From positions 1 through 44,813 of IMG/VR virus record IMGVR_UViG_3300037042_004684: a DNA stretch of 44,813 nucleotides; one strand, 5' to 3'. Below the pieces are notes generated by a model. The model was not told the origin of the DNA. It did no database searches and saw only the letters and a list, made by a program, of their open reading frames with translations. The position numbers were made by a program, and so were the translations under genes. Positions 14,649-23,763 of this stretch are shown in pieces; the stretch's first letter is position 1, and each line of letters opens with the position of its first letter. This stretch comes from a virus.

Positions 14649-15135
14649 ACTTCTCGCCGGATTGATCCAGTCCGAGATGCGGTTGAAGAGCGATCAAGTG
14701 ATCCTCTACAATCAGAAGTTCGACATTCCCCCTACGCAGGGCGTGAACGTCAGCGTGGCTCTGGTCAGCTCAAAAGTCTTTGGGACTTCTTCCCGCCACG
14801 AGGAAGACCCGGTTTTTGGTCTGGTGAATTCTCAGTCGATAAACACCCAAGAGACCCTGACCATCACGATTTACAGCCGAGACTCTTCGGCCCGCGAGCG
14901 TCGTTACGACTTGCTTTTTGCCTTGACCGGTGACGCGGCGCAACAGGTTCAGGAGAAAAATTCTTTCCGCATCGGTTACGTCCCCTCGGATTTTCTGGAC
15001 ATCTCCGTGGCCGAAGGATCGTCACGACTTAACCGATACGCATTGACGATCAATGTTCTTTTCGCTTATCAGAGAACTCAAGCGACCGAGTATTTTCTAA
15101 ATCCTGACGGCCCTAATTTAATCACCCAACCATGA
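14632..15135 (+). CDS. Phage neck/tail terminator protein
   Basis: A 167-aa protein that fits tail terminator or neck terminator (gp12-like) proteins, which cap the tube and bind the connector. Features include an N-terminal helix and the strands VNVSVALVSSKVFGTSSRHE, TQETLTITIYSRDSSARERR and NRYALTINVLFAYQRT. It lies directly before the sheath, the expected order, and its stop overlaps the sheath start (ATGA 15132-15135). Confidence 0.7.
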   Translation: MAEISKLLAGLIQSEMRLKSDQVILYNQKFDIPPTQGVNVSVALVSSKVFGTSSRHEEDPVFGLVNSQSINTQETLTITIYSRDSSARERRYDLLFALTGDAAQQVQEKNSFRIGYVPSDFLDISVAEGSSRLNRYALTINVLFAYQRTQATEYFLNPDGPNLITQP

Positions 15136-16262
15136 GCGTCCTTTCCATCAACAACGTCGTCACCGTTTCGGTGGCAACCTCTCCCACAGGACTAGCCGAT
15201 TACTCGGTCAACAACCTCGCCATTTTTACCAAGGAAGCCCCGGTCAACGTCGCAATCACCGCGACCGATCCGGGCATCTACCTTGACGCTGCTACCGTAG
15301 GCACCGATTGGGGCTCCGGCTCTGAAGTGTTCGCAATGGCGAACCTGATCTTCAGTCAGCAACCCAACATCCTCACGGGCGAAGGCGCGTTGATTATTTT
15401 CCCAATGGCTGCACCGGACACCCTCGCGGTCTCGGTTCCCGCTGGCTTGGACACTCAGTTTTTCGGAGGCTTCTGCTGGGCCGGTTACACCCCCAACGAC
15501 GGCGAAATTCTTGCCGCCGCCGCCGTGGTCCAGCCGCTTCGTTGCCTCATGGCGGTCCCGTCAAATCTCACCGCGTCTCTTGGCGGTTCGGCGCTGTTTG
15601 GCACGATCCAGTCTTCCGGGTTTAGCCAGTCTCGCGGCTTGCTTTACACCGCCTCGGCGGCAGCGGCACGGCGCTACGCTGCGGCCTACTTTGGTCGGCT
15701 TATGTCCACCGCCTTTTCGGGCTCGGGCACGGCTGCGACGATGCACCTTAAAAATCTGGTGGGGATCACCCCAGACACGGGTATCTCGCAATCGACGCTC
15801 AACACCTGCAAAACCATCGGCGCGGACCCTTACACCAGCTACCCGCTTCCTGCCGTGTTCAGCACGGGCGGCAACGGTTATGTGGACGATGTCTATAACA
15901 CCAACTGGCTCGTCTCAGCGTTGAAAGTGGCGGGTTACAACGCCCTCCGCACCACCAGCACCAAACTCCCACAGACCGAGACCGGAATTGCCGTTCTTCG
16001 TGGCGCTTACCTCAACGTGCTGAAGCAATCGGTGACGAACGGCTTTATCGCTCCCGGCCAATGGAACGGTCCATTCCCCTTCGGCGATCCCGAATCTTTC
16101 CAAACCAACATCAACCAGACCGGCTACTACATCTTCTCCCAGCCGGTTGCGGCGCAGTCGCAAACGGACCGGGTCGCTCGCAAAGCGCCCTTGATTCAGA
16201 TTGCGGTCAAGTTCTCGGGAGCAGTTCAATCCTCGAACGTAATCGTCCAAGTCGAAGCCTAA
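15132..16262 (+). CDS. Tail sheath protein (DUF3383-like)
   Basis: A 376-aa contractile sheath protein, which makes this phage a myovirus. DUF3383-like features: N-terminal VLSINNVVTVSVATSPTGLA, NLAIFTKEAP, a central RGLLYTASAAAARRYAAAYF helix, LKNLVGITPDTGISQSTLN and C-terminal PLIQIAVKFSGAVQSSNVIV strands that interlock neighbouring subunits. It is short compared with T4-type sheaths, as in small myoviruses. Followed by the tube gene 8 bp downstream. Confidence 0.88.
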   Translation: MSVLSINNVVTVSVATSPTGLADYSVNNLAIFTKEAPVNVAITATDPGIYLDAATVGTDWGSGSEVFAMANLIFSQQPNILTGEGALIIFPMAAPDTLAVSVPAGLDTQFFGGFCWAGYTPNDGEILAAAAVVQPLRCLMAVPSNLTASLGGSALFGTIQSSGFSQSRGLLYTASAAAARRYAAAYFGRLMSTAFSGSGTAATMHLKNLVGITPDTGISQSTLNTCKTIGADPYTSYPLPAVFSTGGNGYVDDVYNTNWLVSALKVAGYNALRTTSTKLPQTETGIAVLRGAYLNVLKQSVTNGFIAPGQWNGPFPFGDPESFQTNINQTGYYIFSQPVAAQSQTDRVARKAPLIQIAVKFSGAVQSSNVIVQVEA

Positions 16263-16269
16263 AACTACC

Positions 16270-16725
16270 ATGCCAACCGTATCACTCACCGGACAGGACA
16301 CCGTCTTTCTTGGCGGTCGGGTTTTTCTCGACTTCGCCGATGCTGACAACGCTTCGCTCACCTTTCCCAACGACATCTCGGCGGTGAAGACGGGCAAAAA
16401 CGGAAACAGTCTTTACGCGCTGAACGCGAGCGGTAAGCAGGCCGACTTGGTTCTCCGGTTGATCCGGGGTTCCGGCGACGACCTGTTCCTGAACTACCTC
16501 CTCTCGGTGCAGCTCTTTGACTTCCCTTCAATGGTTCTTTTGAACGGGCAATTTGTTAAACGCCTTGGCAATGGTAGAGGCAGAATTTCCTCGGACACCT
16601 ACCAATGCACCGGAGGCATCTTCTCCAAGCAGGTCGAGGTGAAGTCCAACTCCGAGGGCGACACGGAGCAATCCCTGTCCATCTACAACCTGAAGTTCAG
16701 CAACGCCGAGCGTAGCATCTTCTGA
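16270..16725 (+). CDS. Tail tube protein
   Basis: A 151-aa protein right after the sheath, the normal place for the inner tube subunit. Alternating beta strands (SLTGQDTVFLGGRVFLDFAD, YALNASGKQADLVLRLIRGS, KQVEVKSNSEGDTEQSLSIY) fit the tube fold that stacks as hexamers under the sheath. The TGA stop shares its A with the following ATG (16723-16727). Confidence 0.8.
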   Translation: MPTVSLTGQDTVFLGGRVFLDFADADNASLTFPNDISAVKTGKNGNSLYALNASGKQADLVLRLIRGSGDDLFLNYLLSVQLFDFPSMVLLNGQFVKRLGNGRGRISSDTYQCTGGIFSKQVEVKSNSEGDTEQSLSIYNLKFSNAERSIF

Positions 16726-17135
16726 TGAACGAAACCCTCGAACTGAAGAGCGGGCACACCGCTACTTTGGCTCTGGCGAGCTTCACCGAAGCCTCCGAGC
16801 TTCGCCGCGCTCTGGCCCGCGAAATCGCCGCCGCCCCCTTGGAGGTTGGCGGCGATCTTGCCGCAATCATGGGCAAAGACGTGGGCGTGCTCAAAAATCT
16901 GATTTGCCAGCTCCTCGCCTCCGAGGCTTTGGAAAAACAGATTTTCAAGTGCATGGCGCGTTGCCTCCTCGACGGTCAAAAAATAACGCCTCAAACTTTT
17001 GAGCCCGCAGAAATGCGGGGCGATTACCTGCCGCTGGCAGTAGAGGTCGTTAAAATGAACATCCTCCCTTTTTTCGAGGGGCTAGAATTGGCGTCGTTAA
17101 TCCCGTCAAAGGGACCGAGCGAAGACCCCAAATAA
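16725..17135 (+). CDS. Tail assembly chaperone, 136 aa
   Basis: Located between tube and tape measure, where tail assembly chaperones lie. The N-terminus ETLELKSGHTATLALASFTE and the following helical region are typical of such chaperones, which coat the tape measure protein during tube polymerisation. At the end the frame reads GAC CCC AAA TAA (17124-17135) with a four-C run, and the -1 frame continues openly into the 55-aa downstream gene, so a frameshifted longer form like gpG-GT of lambda is possible. Confidence 0.72.
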   Translation: MNETLELKSGHTATLALASFTEASELRRALAREIAAAPLEVGGDLAAIMGKDVGVLKNLICQLLASEALEKQIFKCMARCLLDGQKITPQTFEPAEMRGDYLPLAVEVVKMNILPFFEGLELASLIPSKGPSEDPK

Positions 17136-17143
17136 GGTCTGAA

Positions 17144-17311
17144 ATGCCAGAGGAAACTCTGGCTGCTCTTCGGCTGTCCAAAGAAGGATTTGGTCGTCCA
17201 GACGAAATTCTGGCGATGCCCGTTGACTTGGTCATCGACGCCTTGACCTACTCTCAATTTCTGGTGGAGTATTCCGAAACGCATTACGCCCTGAACAAAC
17301 CCGACCAATGA
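17144..17311 (+). CDS. Small tail chaperone partner, 55 aa
   Basis: A short gene from ATG 17144 to TGA 17311, encoding PEETLAALRLSKEGFGRP, DEILAMPVDLVIDALTY and a C-terminus ending LNKPDQ. It lies in the -1 frame of the chaperone gene, 8 bp after its stop, and its stop overlaps the tape measure start (ATGA 17308-17311). Size and position match the second-frame (T-like) half of a tail assembly chaperone pair. It may be made on its own, by frameshift fusion, or both. Confidence 0.75.
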   Translation: MPEETLAALRLSKEGFGRPDEILAMPVDLVIDALTYSQFLVEYSETHYALNKPDQ

Positions 17312-18507
17312 AAATCGCCGAACTGTTTGTAGCTCTCGGGATTCAAGTCGAAGGCGGTGGAAAACTGGACGAGGTGGATCGCGCTTTGAACCGCACGGCG
17401 ATGAGCGGGGCCAAAACCGCGCTTTCGATGGCCGCGCTTACGGCGTCGTTTCTCGCCATGCTCAACGCTTCGGCCAAAGCCGCCGTGGCCCTAAACAACT
17501 ACGCTACGGCGACCGGGCTTTCCACCGACGAGCTGCAACGCTGGCAACGTGTTGCCGCCACCACCAGCGTCCCCGTGGATGATGTTGCGGCGACTTTGAA
17601 GGGGTTGCAGGAGACCGCCGCCAAGATCATGCTCGGCGGTCCCGCGTCGGGCATTTGGGGGCTTCTTGGCATTACCCCCCACGACAACCCTGCGGCGATT
17701 CTCGACAAAGCCCGCATCGCTCTAAGCCGAATCAAGGATGTTGGGTTGGCTCGGCAACTGGCTAATCAAATCGGACTGAGCGAAAATATGTTCCGACTCC
17801 TCCGGGCCTCGGACGAGCAGATGCAGGAGTCCGACAAAGGGCTAGTTGTAACCACCGAGCAGATTGACGCGCTGCGGCGGTTGTCTCAAGCGTGGGCACT
17901 TTTCCGCTACGACTTGGCGGCTTCACGCACGCAGTTCTTTTCCCGTTTTGCTCCGGCTTTTGAAAAAGGGATCAAGTTCATGGGAGTGCTTTTGCGGGAA
18001 TTTATCGACCTGTTTGCTGGCAGTAACGGCTTGATCGGGTTGCTTGGCGCGGCAGTCGTCGCCATCGTGGCTTTTCAAGGTCCGGCAATCGCCGCAGGTC
18101 TGGCCGTCGTCGGCGCGTGGGCTCCCGTGCTGTTGCTATTTGCCGCGTTGGCTCTGGCCATTGACGACGTAGTCACCGGGTTGACCGGGGGCGACGGCAT
18201 TTTCAAACGGATGGGCGAGAGCATTGGCGAATGGTTGTCCAAGTTTGAAACCCTGTTGGACATCTTCAACTGGATGTCCCAGACATCAAGCAAGACGGCC
18301 TTGCCCTCGGGCGAGACCCCGTCCGACCTTGGCGGCGAGTTCTCCATTCCCGGAGCGATGAAGACAAACAACACGTCCACCGTAAACTCGCCCATCACCG
18401 TAAACGTCTCCGGTAATGCCGACGCCACTACGGTAAAGAAAATCACTTCCGCCGTGGACAACAGCGTCAGCGAAGCCTATCGCAGTTCGCCAATTTACGG
18501 TTACTAA
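17308..18507 (+). CDS. Tape measure protein (short)
   Basis: A 399-aa protein with the layout of tape measure proteins: N-terminal domain (LFVALGIQVEGGGKLDEVDR), Ala-rich helices, GLSTDELQRWQRVAATTSV, and hydrophobic segments at about 228-290 (LIGLLGAAVVAIVAFQGPAI, VLLLFAALALAIDDVVTGL). The C-terminal part is Asn/Thr-rich beta sequence. Tape length sets tail length; at 399 residues the tail should be short. It follows the chaperone pair and precedes the baseplate genes. Confidence 0.85.
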   Translation: MKIAELFVALGIQVEGGGKLDEVDRALNRTAMSGAKTALSMAALTASFLAMLNASAKAAVALNNYATATGLSTDELQRWQRVAATTSVPVDDVAATLKGLQETAAKIMLGGPASGIWGLLGITPHDNPAAILDKARIALSRIKDVGLARQLANQIGLSENMFRLLRASDEQMQESDKGLVVTTEQIDALRRLSQAWALFRYDLAASRTQFFSRFAPAFEKGIKFMGVLLREFIDLFAGSNGLIGLLGAAVVAIVAFQGPAIAAGLAVVGAWAPVLLLFAALALAIDDVVTGLTGGDGIFKRMGESIGEWLSKFETLLDIFNWMSQTSSKTALPSGETPSDLGGEFSIPGAMKTNNTSTVNSPITVNVSGNADATTVKKITSAVDNSVSEAYRSSPIYGY

Positions 18508-19319
18508 TGGCCAAGAACATCGTTACCTCTACGCGGGCCAGCCTGTTTGACCCGATCAAATCGCTGTCGAGTTTGGAACAGCAGGCGATTGTCCTTCCGC
18601 AGAATCCTCCTCCGGGGATGGGCGGGTTCCTATTCGACATTTCTTTGGACGACTCAGTCGATCTTGTCTCTGAAATCACGGATCATTTTGTTGAGCAAAA
18701 CAGCGCGATTCAGGACAACATCGCGTTGAGGCCCGAGACAATTACCGTCAGCGGTTTGGTCGCTGAACTGAGTTCTGCTTACCTCAACTCGACGCAAATG
18801 GCGGAAAAGATTGAAGACCGCCTGCCTAATTTTCCCGCGTTTGAGCCTGAGTTTTCTCCTGCGGCGACGTTGCAAATCGGAGCGGACGACGACCTCGCGG
18901 AGTCTGACGCGCTTGGGCAGACCAGCGCGGGATCGCTTTACGAATACTACTTTGCCCGCTCGCGGAATCAGCCCGACCTCACCAAGCAGAATAACGCTTT
19001 TCAGTATTTCAATCAGCTTTGGCTTGCCCGCCAAATCTTCACCGTGGAAACGCCTTGGGGCATTTTCACCGACATGGCGATCCAGACGCTTCGTGCCGAG
19101 CAGGACGAGAACACCCGCTACGTTTCAAATTTCACGATCACCTTTAAGCGGATTCGCTTTGCCCAAGAAATCACCATCAACGCCGGTCAACTCGCAGGCC
19201 GAGCGGCTACGGACATAAACACGGTATCGGAAAAAGGGGGACCAAACATTCAGCAGGTTACTCCCGAGAGCAAAAAATCAATTCTGGCCCGCGCTTTGGA
19301 CGCCTTCCGTAACCCATGA
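18507..19319 (+). CDS. Distal tail / baseplate protein (Dit-like), 270 aa
   Basis: Directly downstream of the tape measure (TAATG overlap). The N-terminal part, LFDISLDDSVDLVSEITDHF then VEQNSAIQDNIALRPETITV, matches Dit-like phage tail proteins that form the hub platform at the end of the tube. The central part has QIFTVETPWGIFTDMAIQTL and the typical VSNFTITFKRIRFAQ strands. The stop overlaps the next gene's start (ATGA 19316-19319). Confidence 0.78.
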   Translation: MAKNIVTSTRASLFDPIKSLSSLEQQAIVLPQNPPPGMGGFLFDISLDDSVDLVSEITDHFVEQNSAIQDNIALRPETITVSGLVAELSSAYLNSTQMAEKIEDRLPNFPAFEPEFSPAATLQIGADDDLAESDALGQTSAGSLYEYYFARSRNQPDLTKQNNAFQYFNQLWLARQIFTVETPWGIFTDMAIQTLRAEQDENTRYVSNFTITFKRIRFAQEITINAGQLAGRAATDINTVSEKGGPNIQQVTPESKKSILARALDAFRNP

Positions 19320-22276
19320 AACTCGTAACCGGATTAAACGATCAACCCAACCAGCAACTCAGTCTGGTTCTTGCCGACGGCACCACGGCCACGCTGACCC
19401 TGATTTTTAAGACCCAGCAAGCGGGTTGGTTCTTTGACCTCACTTGGGGGAATTTTTCCGCGTTCGGCCAGCGGCTCGTCACTAGCCCAAATGTCCTGCG
19501 GCAGTATTCCGGGCTGATTCCTTTTGGGCTTTTGGTGATTAGCGACAACGAACTCGACCCGGTAAACATTCGGTCGTTCGTCACCGTATCAAAACTCTAC
19601 CTGCTTGAAGGCGTTGACCTGACCGACGTGGAGACGTTGTTTTACAACGCTCCGGTTGCCGCGCAACTCCCCGAGGCGATTAGCTCCGAGGGTGTTACTC
19701 CGATCCTTCCTGCCGAGTGGGGTCCAGCGGGCGGAGATTTGGTTGGCACCTACCCGAACCCCACCGTGCGCGGGTTGCTTGGTTTGGCTATCGGCTCCAT
19801 TGCCATTGGCCAATACCTCAAGCGCGTTTCTGGCGGCTTTCAAGGCGACAACCCGACGGGAACCGGCGACGTAGTTGGCCCCGCGTCGTCTGTGGACGGG
19901 CAGTTTGTTCTCTTTGATGGCGCGACCGGGAAGTTGATTAAAAGCGCCGGGGCGACTCCGGTAGCGGCACCTTCCGGTCCCGCTGGCGGAGATTTGGGCG
20001 GCACCTACCCGAACCCCACCGTAACGGATGACTCGCACGATCACACGCCCGGAGTAACGATCCCCGCATACCCAACCACGCTTCCGCCAAATGGCGCTGC
20101 TGGCGGAGATTTGGGCGGCACCTACCCGAACCCTACCGTAACGGATGACTCGCACGATCACACGCCCGGAGTAACGATCCCCGCATACCCAACCACGCTT
20201 CCGCCTTCCGGCGCTGCTGGCGGAGACCTCCAAGGTTCTTACCCAAACCCTACGGTTCTTGATTTGTCGGGAGTGCGATCCGTCCGCACTTCGCCCGTAG
20301 GTTATGCAACCGGGGGGTCGGTTCAAATTCGGTTTGAGTTGGGGGCCTACGATTACATCCCTCTTACGGTAAACGCTTCGTTTTCACCCAGCGGTTCTAG
20401 CGGCTTGGCGGCGGGTCGCAGACAAACCCTCGACCTATTCAATACCACAGGGGCGTCGCTTACGTTGACTTGGCCGGGATCGTGGAAAGTGGTAAACGGG
20501 GCTCTTCCTACATCTATCAATGCCGGTCAATCTCTCCGGGTGGAGCTGAATTGCGGCGGGGCTACCGAAGCGTCTATCCTTGCGGGTTACTCGGTCAGTC
20601 CGGGAGGCGGGGGCGGCGGAGTCCCGGTTGGCGGCGTCAAGTATGCCCGACTCGCCAAGAACAGCGCGACGAATTTTGACGTGGGTTGGTATGGGCCAGA
20701 GCATTTTAACGTCCAAGATTTCGGGGCCATCGGCAACGGGGTAGCCGACGACACTGCCGCAATTCAAGCGGCGGACAGTGCCGCAAATACCGCTCGTGGG
20801 ACGGTGTTTTTTCCTGCGGGGACTTTCAGGACTACGGCAAGTTTTACGTTGCTGTCCCCGTGCAAATTTGCCGGTGGGTCATTGACCATTGCTGCGGCGA
20901 CTCGCGTGGACTTCAACTACGCGATTGACGCCCCCCGTCAGCAAATTTTTTACGGGGCGGGAACCGTAAGGTTTATTGCTCAAAGCGCCCGTTGCCCCGT
21001 CGAGTGGTGGGGGGCCGGATCGGGGGTTGCTTCAGGCGACGACTCTCCGGCGATTCAAGCTGCGGTTGACGCCTGCCGGTATTACTCAAACGGAATCAGT
21101 ATCGTAGTTGTCTCTCGCTCGTATTACCTTCGCACCGTCATCACCGTCCTATCAAATTGCGTTTTTGACAACGAGGAGACGGGGACGTTTTTCCCTTCGA
21201 CGGTCTCGCCGGATAACCGAGGAATTTTCTTTTCCGGTTTTTGGAACGCCAATCGAACAAGCAACCTTCCTAATTTTTCCGGTTTTACGGTCTATGCTTT
21301 GCGGGTCGAAGTTAGTTGCTTATACGCAAAAATCGGTTTGATCGACGGGGTTTCTGCTACCGGAGACGGCATAGCTTTAGGAAGCAACACGATTGGCCAA
21401 GGTCCGCAGGTAAACATTTTTGACGTGGGGTATATCGCCAACTGCAAAAGCGCGATCCGAATTTACTGCACGCTAAACACCGAAGTCCTAGCTGACGTAG
21501 CAACTATTGAAGGCAACGAGTTTAACGTAAATTTCGTCAATCAGTGTGTAAACGGCGTGGTCTTTGATTCGCTGGACGACTACACGCTTACTGCGCCACC
21601 CGCCGCTTACACCCTCGGAAGCGCGTGGGACTGCAACATCTTTACCATCCAAGCCCTTGACGCTCGGCCCGGAGCCAGCCGTGCGTTTTGGTATCGCGCA
21701 ACCGGAACACAATACTCCGCACAGACCTTTCGCGTTCCAGCGTGGTTTGGAAATTTTACCTCAGCCGGAATTTGGATTGATTCTACTAAAGCCGTAAAAA
21801 GCGAATTTGAGCTGGCGGTCCGAGTTGGCGAGCAGATGACTTCGTATTCTCAATTTAATCTTCGCGGCTTAGGAAACCGGGTAAAACTTATCGGAGGCGG
21901 GGGAAACATTTTTGGAAATACTTTTCCGATGGACGTGTTTAACGCCACCACTGCAAGCAACACCCGATCCAGTTTTAACGTCATCGGCGGAGTCCCAACG
22001 CCAATCCCAAGAAATCGCATACGCTTAAATTGCCCGCTACCCGCCAATGTTCTAGCTGGAGACCGTCAGGCTTTTTACGCTTACAGCCCCTTGGTCGATG
22101 GGTATTCAAACCGGCTTCGGGTTGAAATGCTTACCTCAAGCGGGTTTATCGTCAGTCAGCTAAAAGACAACAGCAACTCGGTAGCTAATGAAATACTGAT
22201 CGAGCTTCAAAACGTTAATCAAGTCACCGCCCTAGCGGGTCTGGTAATAGAGTTGTGGTTGGAAGTGATGGACTGA
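19316..22276 (+). CDS. Baseplate plug fused to beta-helix tailspike, 986 aa
   Basis: Residues 1-115 resemble the baseplate plug of the Pam3-type simple baseplate (LSLVLADGTTATLTLIFKTQ, AGWFFDLTWGNF, RLVTSPNVLRQYSGLIPFGL), normally a protein on its own. A linker follows with three GGDLxGTYPNPTV repeats, two of them in exact 117-bp DNA repeats (19984-20217). From about residue 462 comes a pectate-lyase-type beta-helix start (NVQDFGAIGNGVADDTAAIQ, GTVFFPAGTFRTTASF), as in tailspike depolymerases that degrade surface polysaccharide. The rest is beta-helix-like with no obvious autoproteolytic end. The fusion would put a receptor-degrading enzyme on the plug. Catalytic residues cannot be assigned. 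Confidence 0.82.
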   Translation: MKLVTGLNDQPNQQLSLVLADGTTATLTLIFKTQQAGWFFDLTWGNFSAFGQRLVTSPNVLRQYSGLIPFGLLVISDNELDPVNIRSFVTVSKLYLLEGVDLTDVETLFYNAPVAAQLPEAISSEGVTPILPAEWGPAGGDLVGTYPNPTVRGLLGLAIGSIAIGQYLKRVSGGFQGDNPTGTGDVVGPASSVDGQFVLFDGATGKLIKSAGATPVAAPSGPAGGDLGGTYPNPTVTDDSHDHTPGVTIPAYPTTLPPNGAAGGDLGGTYPNPTVTDDSHDHTPGVTIPAYPTTLPPSGAAGGDLQGSYPNPTVLDLSGVRSVRTSPVGYATGGSVQIRFELGAYDYIPLTVNASFSPSGSSGLAAGRRQTLDLFNTTGASLTLTWPGSWKVVNGALPTSINAGQSLRVELNCGGATEASILAGYSVSPGGGGGGVPVGGVKYARLAKNSATNFDVGWYGPEHFNVQDFGAIGNGVADDTAAIQAADSAANTARGTVFFPAGTFRTTASFTLLSPCKFAGGSLTIAAATRVDFNYAIDAPRQQIFYGAGTVRFIAQSARCPVEWWGAGSGVASGDDSPAIQAAVDACRYYSNGISIVVVSRSYYLRTVITVLSNCVFDNEETGTFFPSTVSPDNRGIFFSGFWNANRTSNLPNFSGFTVYALRVEVSCLYAKIGLIDGVSATGDGIALGSNTIGQGPQVNIFDVGYIANCKSAIRIYCTLNTEVLADVATIEGNEFNVNFVNQCVNGVVFDSLDDYTLTAPPAAYTLGSAWDCNIFTIQALDARPGASRAFWYRATGTQYSAQTFRVPAWFGNFTSAGIWIDSTKAVKSEFELAVRVGEQMTSYSQFNLRGLGNRVKLIGGGGNIFGNTFPMDVFNATTASNTRSSFNVIGGVPTPIPRNRIRLNCPLPANVLAGDRQAFYAYSPLVDGYSNRLRVEMLTSSGFIVSQLKDNSNSVANEILIELQNVNQVTALAGLVIELWLEVMD
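19984..20250 (+). repeat. 117-bp direct repeats inside the tailspike gene
   Basis: Two nearly identical 117-bp (39-codon) units at 19984-20100 and 20101-20217, followed by a partial third unit to about 20250 that has diverged. A more degenerate relative of the unit start lies near 19729. They encode GGDLGGTYPNPTV, DDSHDHTPGVTIPAYPTTLP and similar. Such repeats can expand or contract by recombination and change the length of the spike stalk. Confidence 0.95.
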
Positions 22277-22279
22277 CCG

Positions 22280-23143
22280 ATGAAGTTCTTTCCCGAATAC
22301 GAACTCAAGGTTGAGACGGCGACCAGAAACAACGTGTCGGTGGCTCTGCCCTACTCGGCGGAGTTCACCGTCTCGCGGAACTCTCTCGCGGCGGCAAACA
22401 CGGCTTCGTTCAAACTCTACAATCTCAAGCAGGACACCCGGAACCTGATCTTCCACGACGCCTTCGACGTGCTCACCCGGAGAGCCGTTCAATTCTTCGC
22501 GGGCTACAAAGGGTTTGTCCCGCTGATCTTCAACGGCACGCTGCTCTCGGCCCAATCCTACCGGGTTGGTTCCGACATGGTCACGGAAATCAACGCGCAA
22601 GACGGCGCGTTCCAGATGGTAAATGGTTTCGTGTCCACCACCCAAGTTGTCGGTAAGACCGACGCCCAGCTTCTTCGGTTGCTGTCGGAAAACCTCCCGC
22701 AGATTCAGGGGACTCCTGTGGTTGGAGATTTCCCAAAAGTGTCCTCCCGTGGCACCGTTTTATTTGGCAACACTTGGAATCTGATTCAGGAAATCAGCGG
22801 GGGGCAGGCGTTCATCGACAACGGCGAGGTCCGAGTCATAAAACAGAACGAGTATGTGCGATCTTCCGGTTCCGAAATCCCGGTGATAAACTCGTCAACG
22901 GGATTGCTTGAATCCCCCCGCCGCAGCACGGGCAACCTCTACGTCGAGGTAAACTTGCTGTTTGAGCCCCGGATGACCGTCGGGCAGTTGATCCAACTGG
23001 ATTCGGGCACAAACACAGTTTTCAACGGCACCTACAAAGTAGTCGGATTTTTCCACACGGGAATAATTTCTCCCACTGTGGACGGGGCTCGCACAACTCG
23101 CGCTTTCCTTTACAAAGGCAACGTCCCTTTCAAAGCGGTATGA
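22280..23143 (+). CDS. Baseplate hub protein (gp27-like), 287 aa
   Basis: Position and beta-rich pattern fit the baseplate hub that follows the tube and carries the spike. Examples are YSAEFTVSRNSLAAANTASF, TASFKLYNLKQDTRNLIF and MTVGQLIQLDSGTNTVFN with a C-terminal NGTYKVVGFFHTGIISP strand, all common in gp27/gpD-like hub proteins. The order plug, hub, spike, wedge, J matches small myovirus baseplates. Stop overlaps the spike gene start (ATGA 23140-23143). Confidence 0.75.
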   Translation: MKFFPEYELKVETATRNNVSVALPYSAEFTVSRNSLAAANTASFKLYNLKQDTRNLIFHDAFDVLTRRAVQFFAGYKGFVPLIFNGTLLSAQSYRVGSDMVTEINAQDGAFQMVNGFVSTTQVVGKTDAQLLRLLSENLPQIQGTPVVGDFPKVSSRGTVLFGNTWNLIQEISGGQAFIDNGEVRVIKQNEYVRSSGSEIPVINSSTGLLESPRRSTGNLYVEVNLLFEPRMTVGQLIQLDSGTNTVFNGTYKVVGFFHTGIISPTVDGARTTRAFLYKGNVPFKAV

Positions 23144-23763
23144 GCGAATTTTTATCCAGCATCCCCGAACCGGACCTGACCACGTTGTTGCGGCAACATC
23201 GGCAGGAAATCTTCTCGTCGCTTAACTGCCACCAAGTAGGCACCATCGTATCGTTCGATGCGACCAAGCAGTCCGCTTCCGTGGAGTTGTCCGTCTTGCG
23301 GCTGGCCGGGGGTGAGATTGTAGCCTACCCAAAGTTGGTGGATTGCCCGGTGTTCGTGCCCTCTGGCGGCGGCGGACGGCTATCGTTTCCAATAGTGGCC
23401 GGGGACCGTTGCCTTGTCCTCTTCAACGACCGAAATCTGGACCTCTGGTTCGCCTCGGGGCAGACCGGCGTTCCCAACTCGCCGCGTTGCCATTCCCTCG
23501 CGGACGGTCTGGTAATCGTGGGTTTTCGTCCGGCGTTTTCGCCTTTGCCCGGTTACTCCATGACCGACGCCGAACTCAGATATGAGACGGGCACAATCAG
23601 CGTGGCGGACAAACTTCGTCTCGCCAATGCCGATACAAACTTGAAAGCTGTCCTAGATTTGGTAGTAACCGCGATGACGGCGCTGAATCTTAAAACCGGA
23701 CCCAGCGCCGCCACCCAAATCGCCGCAGCTTCAACCGCCATCGCCCAACTCCTTAAACCATGA
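23140..23763 (+). CDS. Baseplate spike protein (Gp138 N-terminal-like)
   Basis: A 207-aa protein with an OB-fold like N-terminal domain: HQVGTIVSFDATKQSASVEL, PKLVDCPVFVPSGGGGRLSF, PIVAGDRCLVLFNDRNLDLW, as in the Gp138/gp45-type central spikes that puncture the outer membrane. The C-terminal quarter is helical and Ala/Thr-rich. Located between hub and gp25-like wedge; stop overlaps the next start. Confidence 0.85.
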   Translation: MSEFLSSIPEPDLTTLLRQHRQEIFSSLNCHQVGTIVSFDATKQSASVELSVLRLAGGEIVAYPKLVDCPVFVPSGGGGRLSFPIVAGDRCLVLFNDRNLDLWFASGQTGVPNSPRCHSLADGLVIVGFRPAFSPLPGYSMTDAELRYETGTISVADKLRLANADTNLKAVLDLVVTAMTALNLKTGPSAATQIAAASTAIAQLLKP

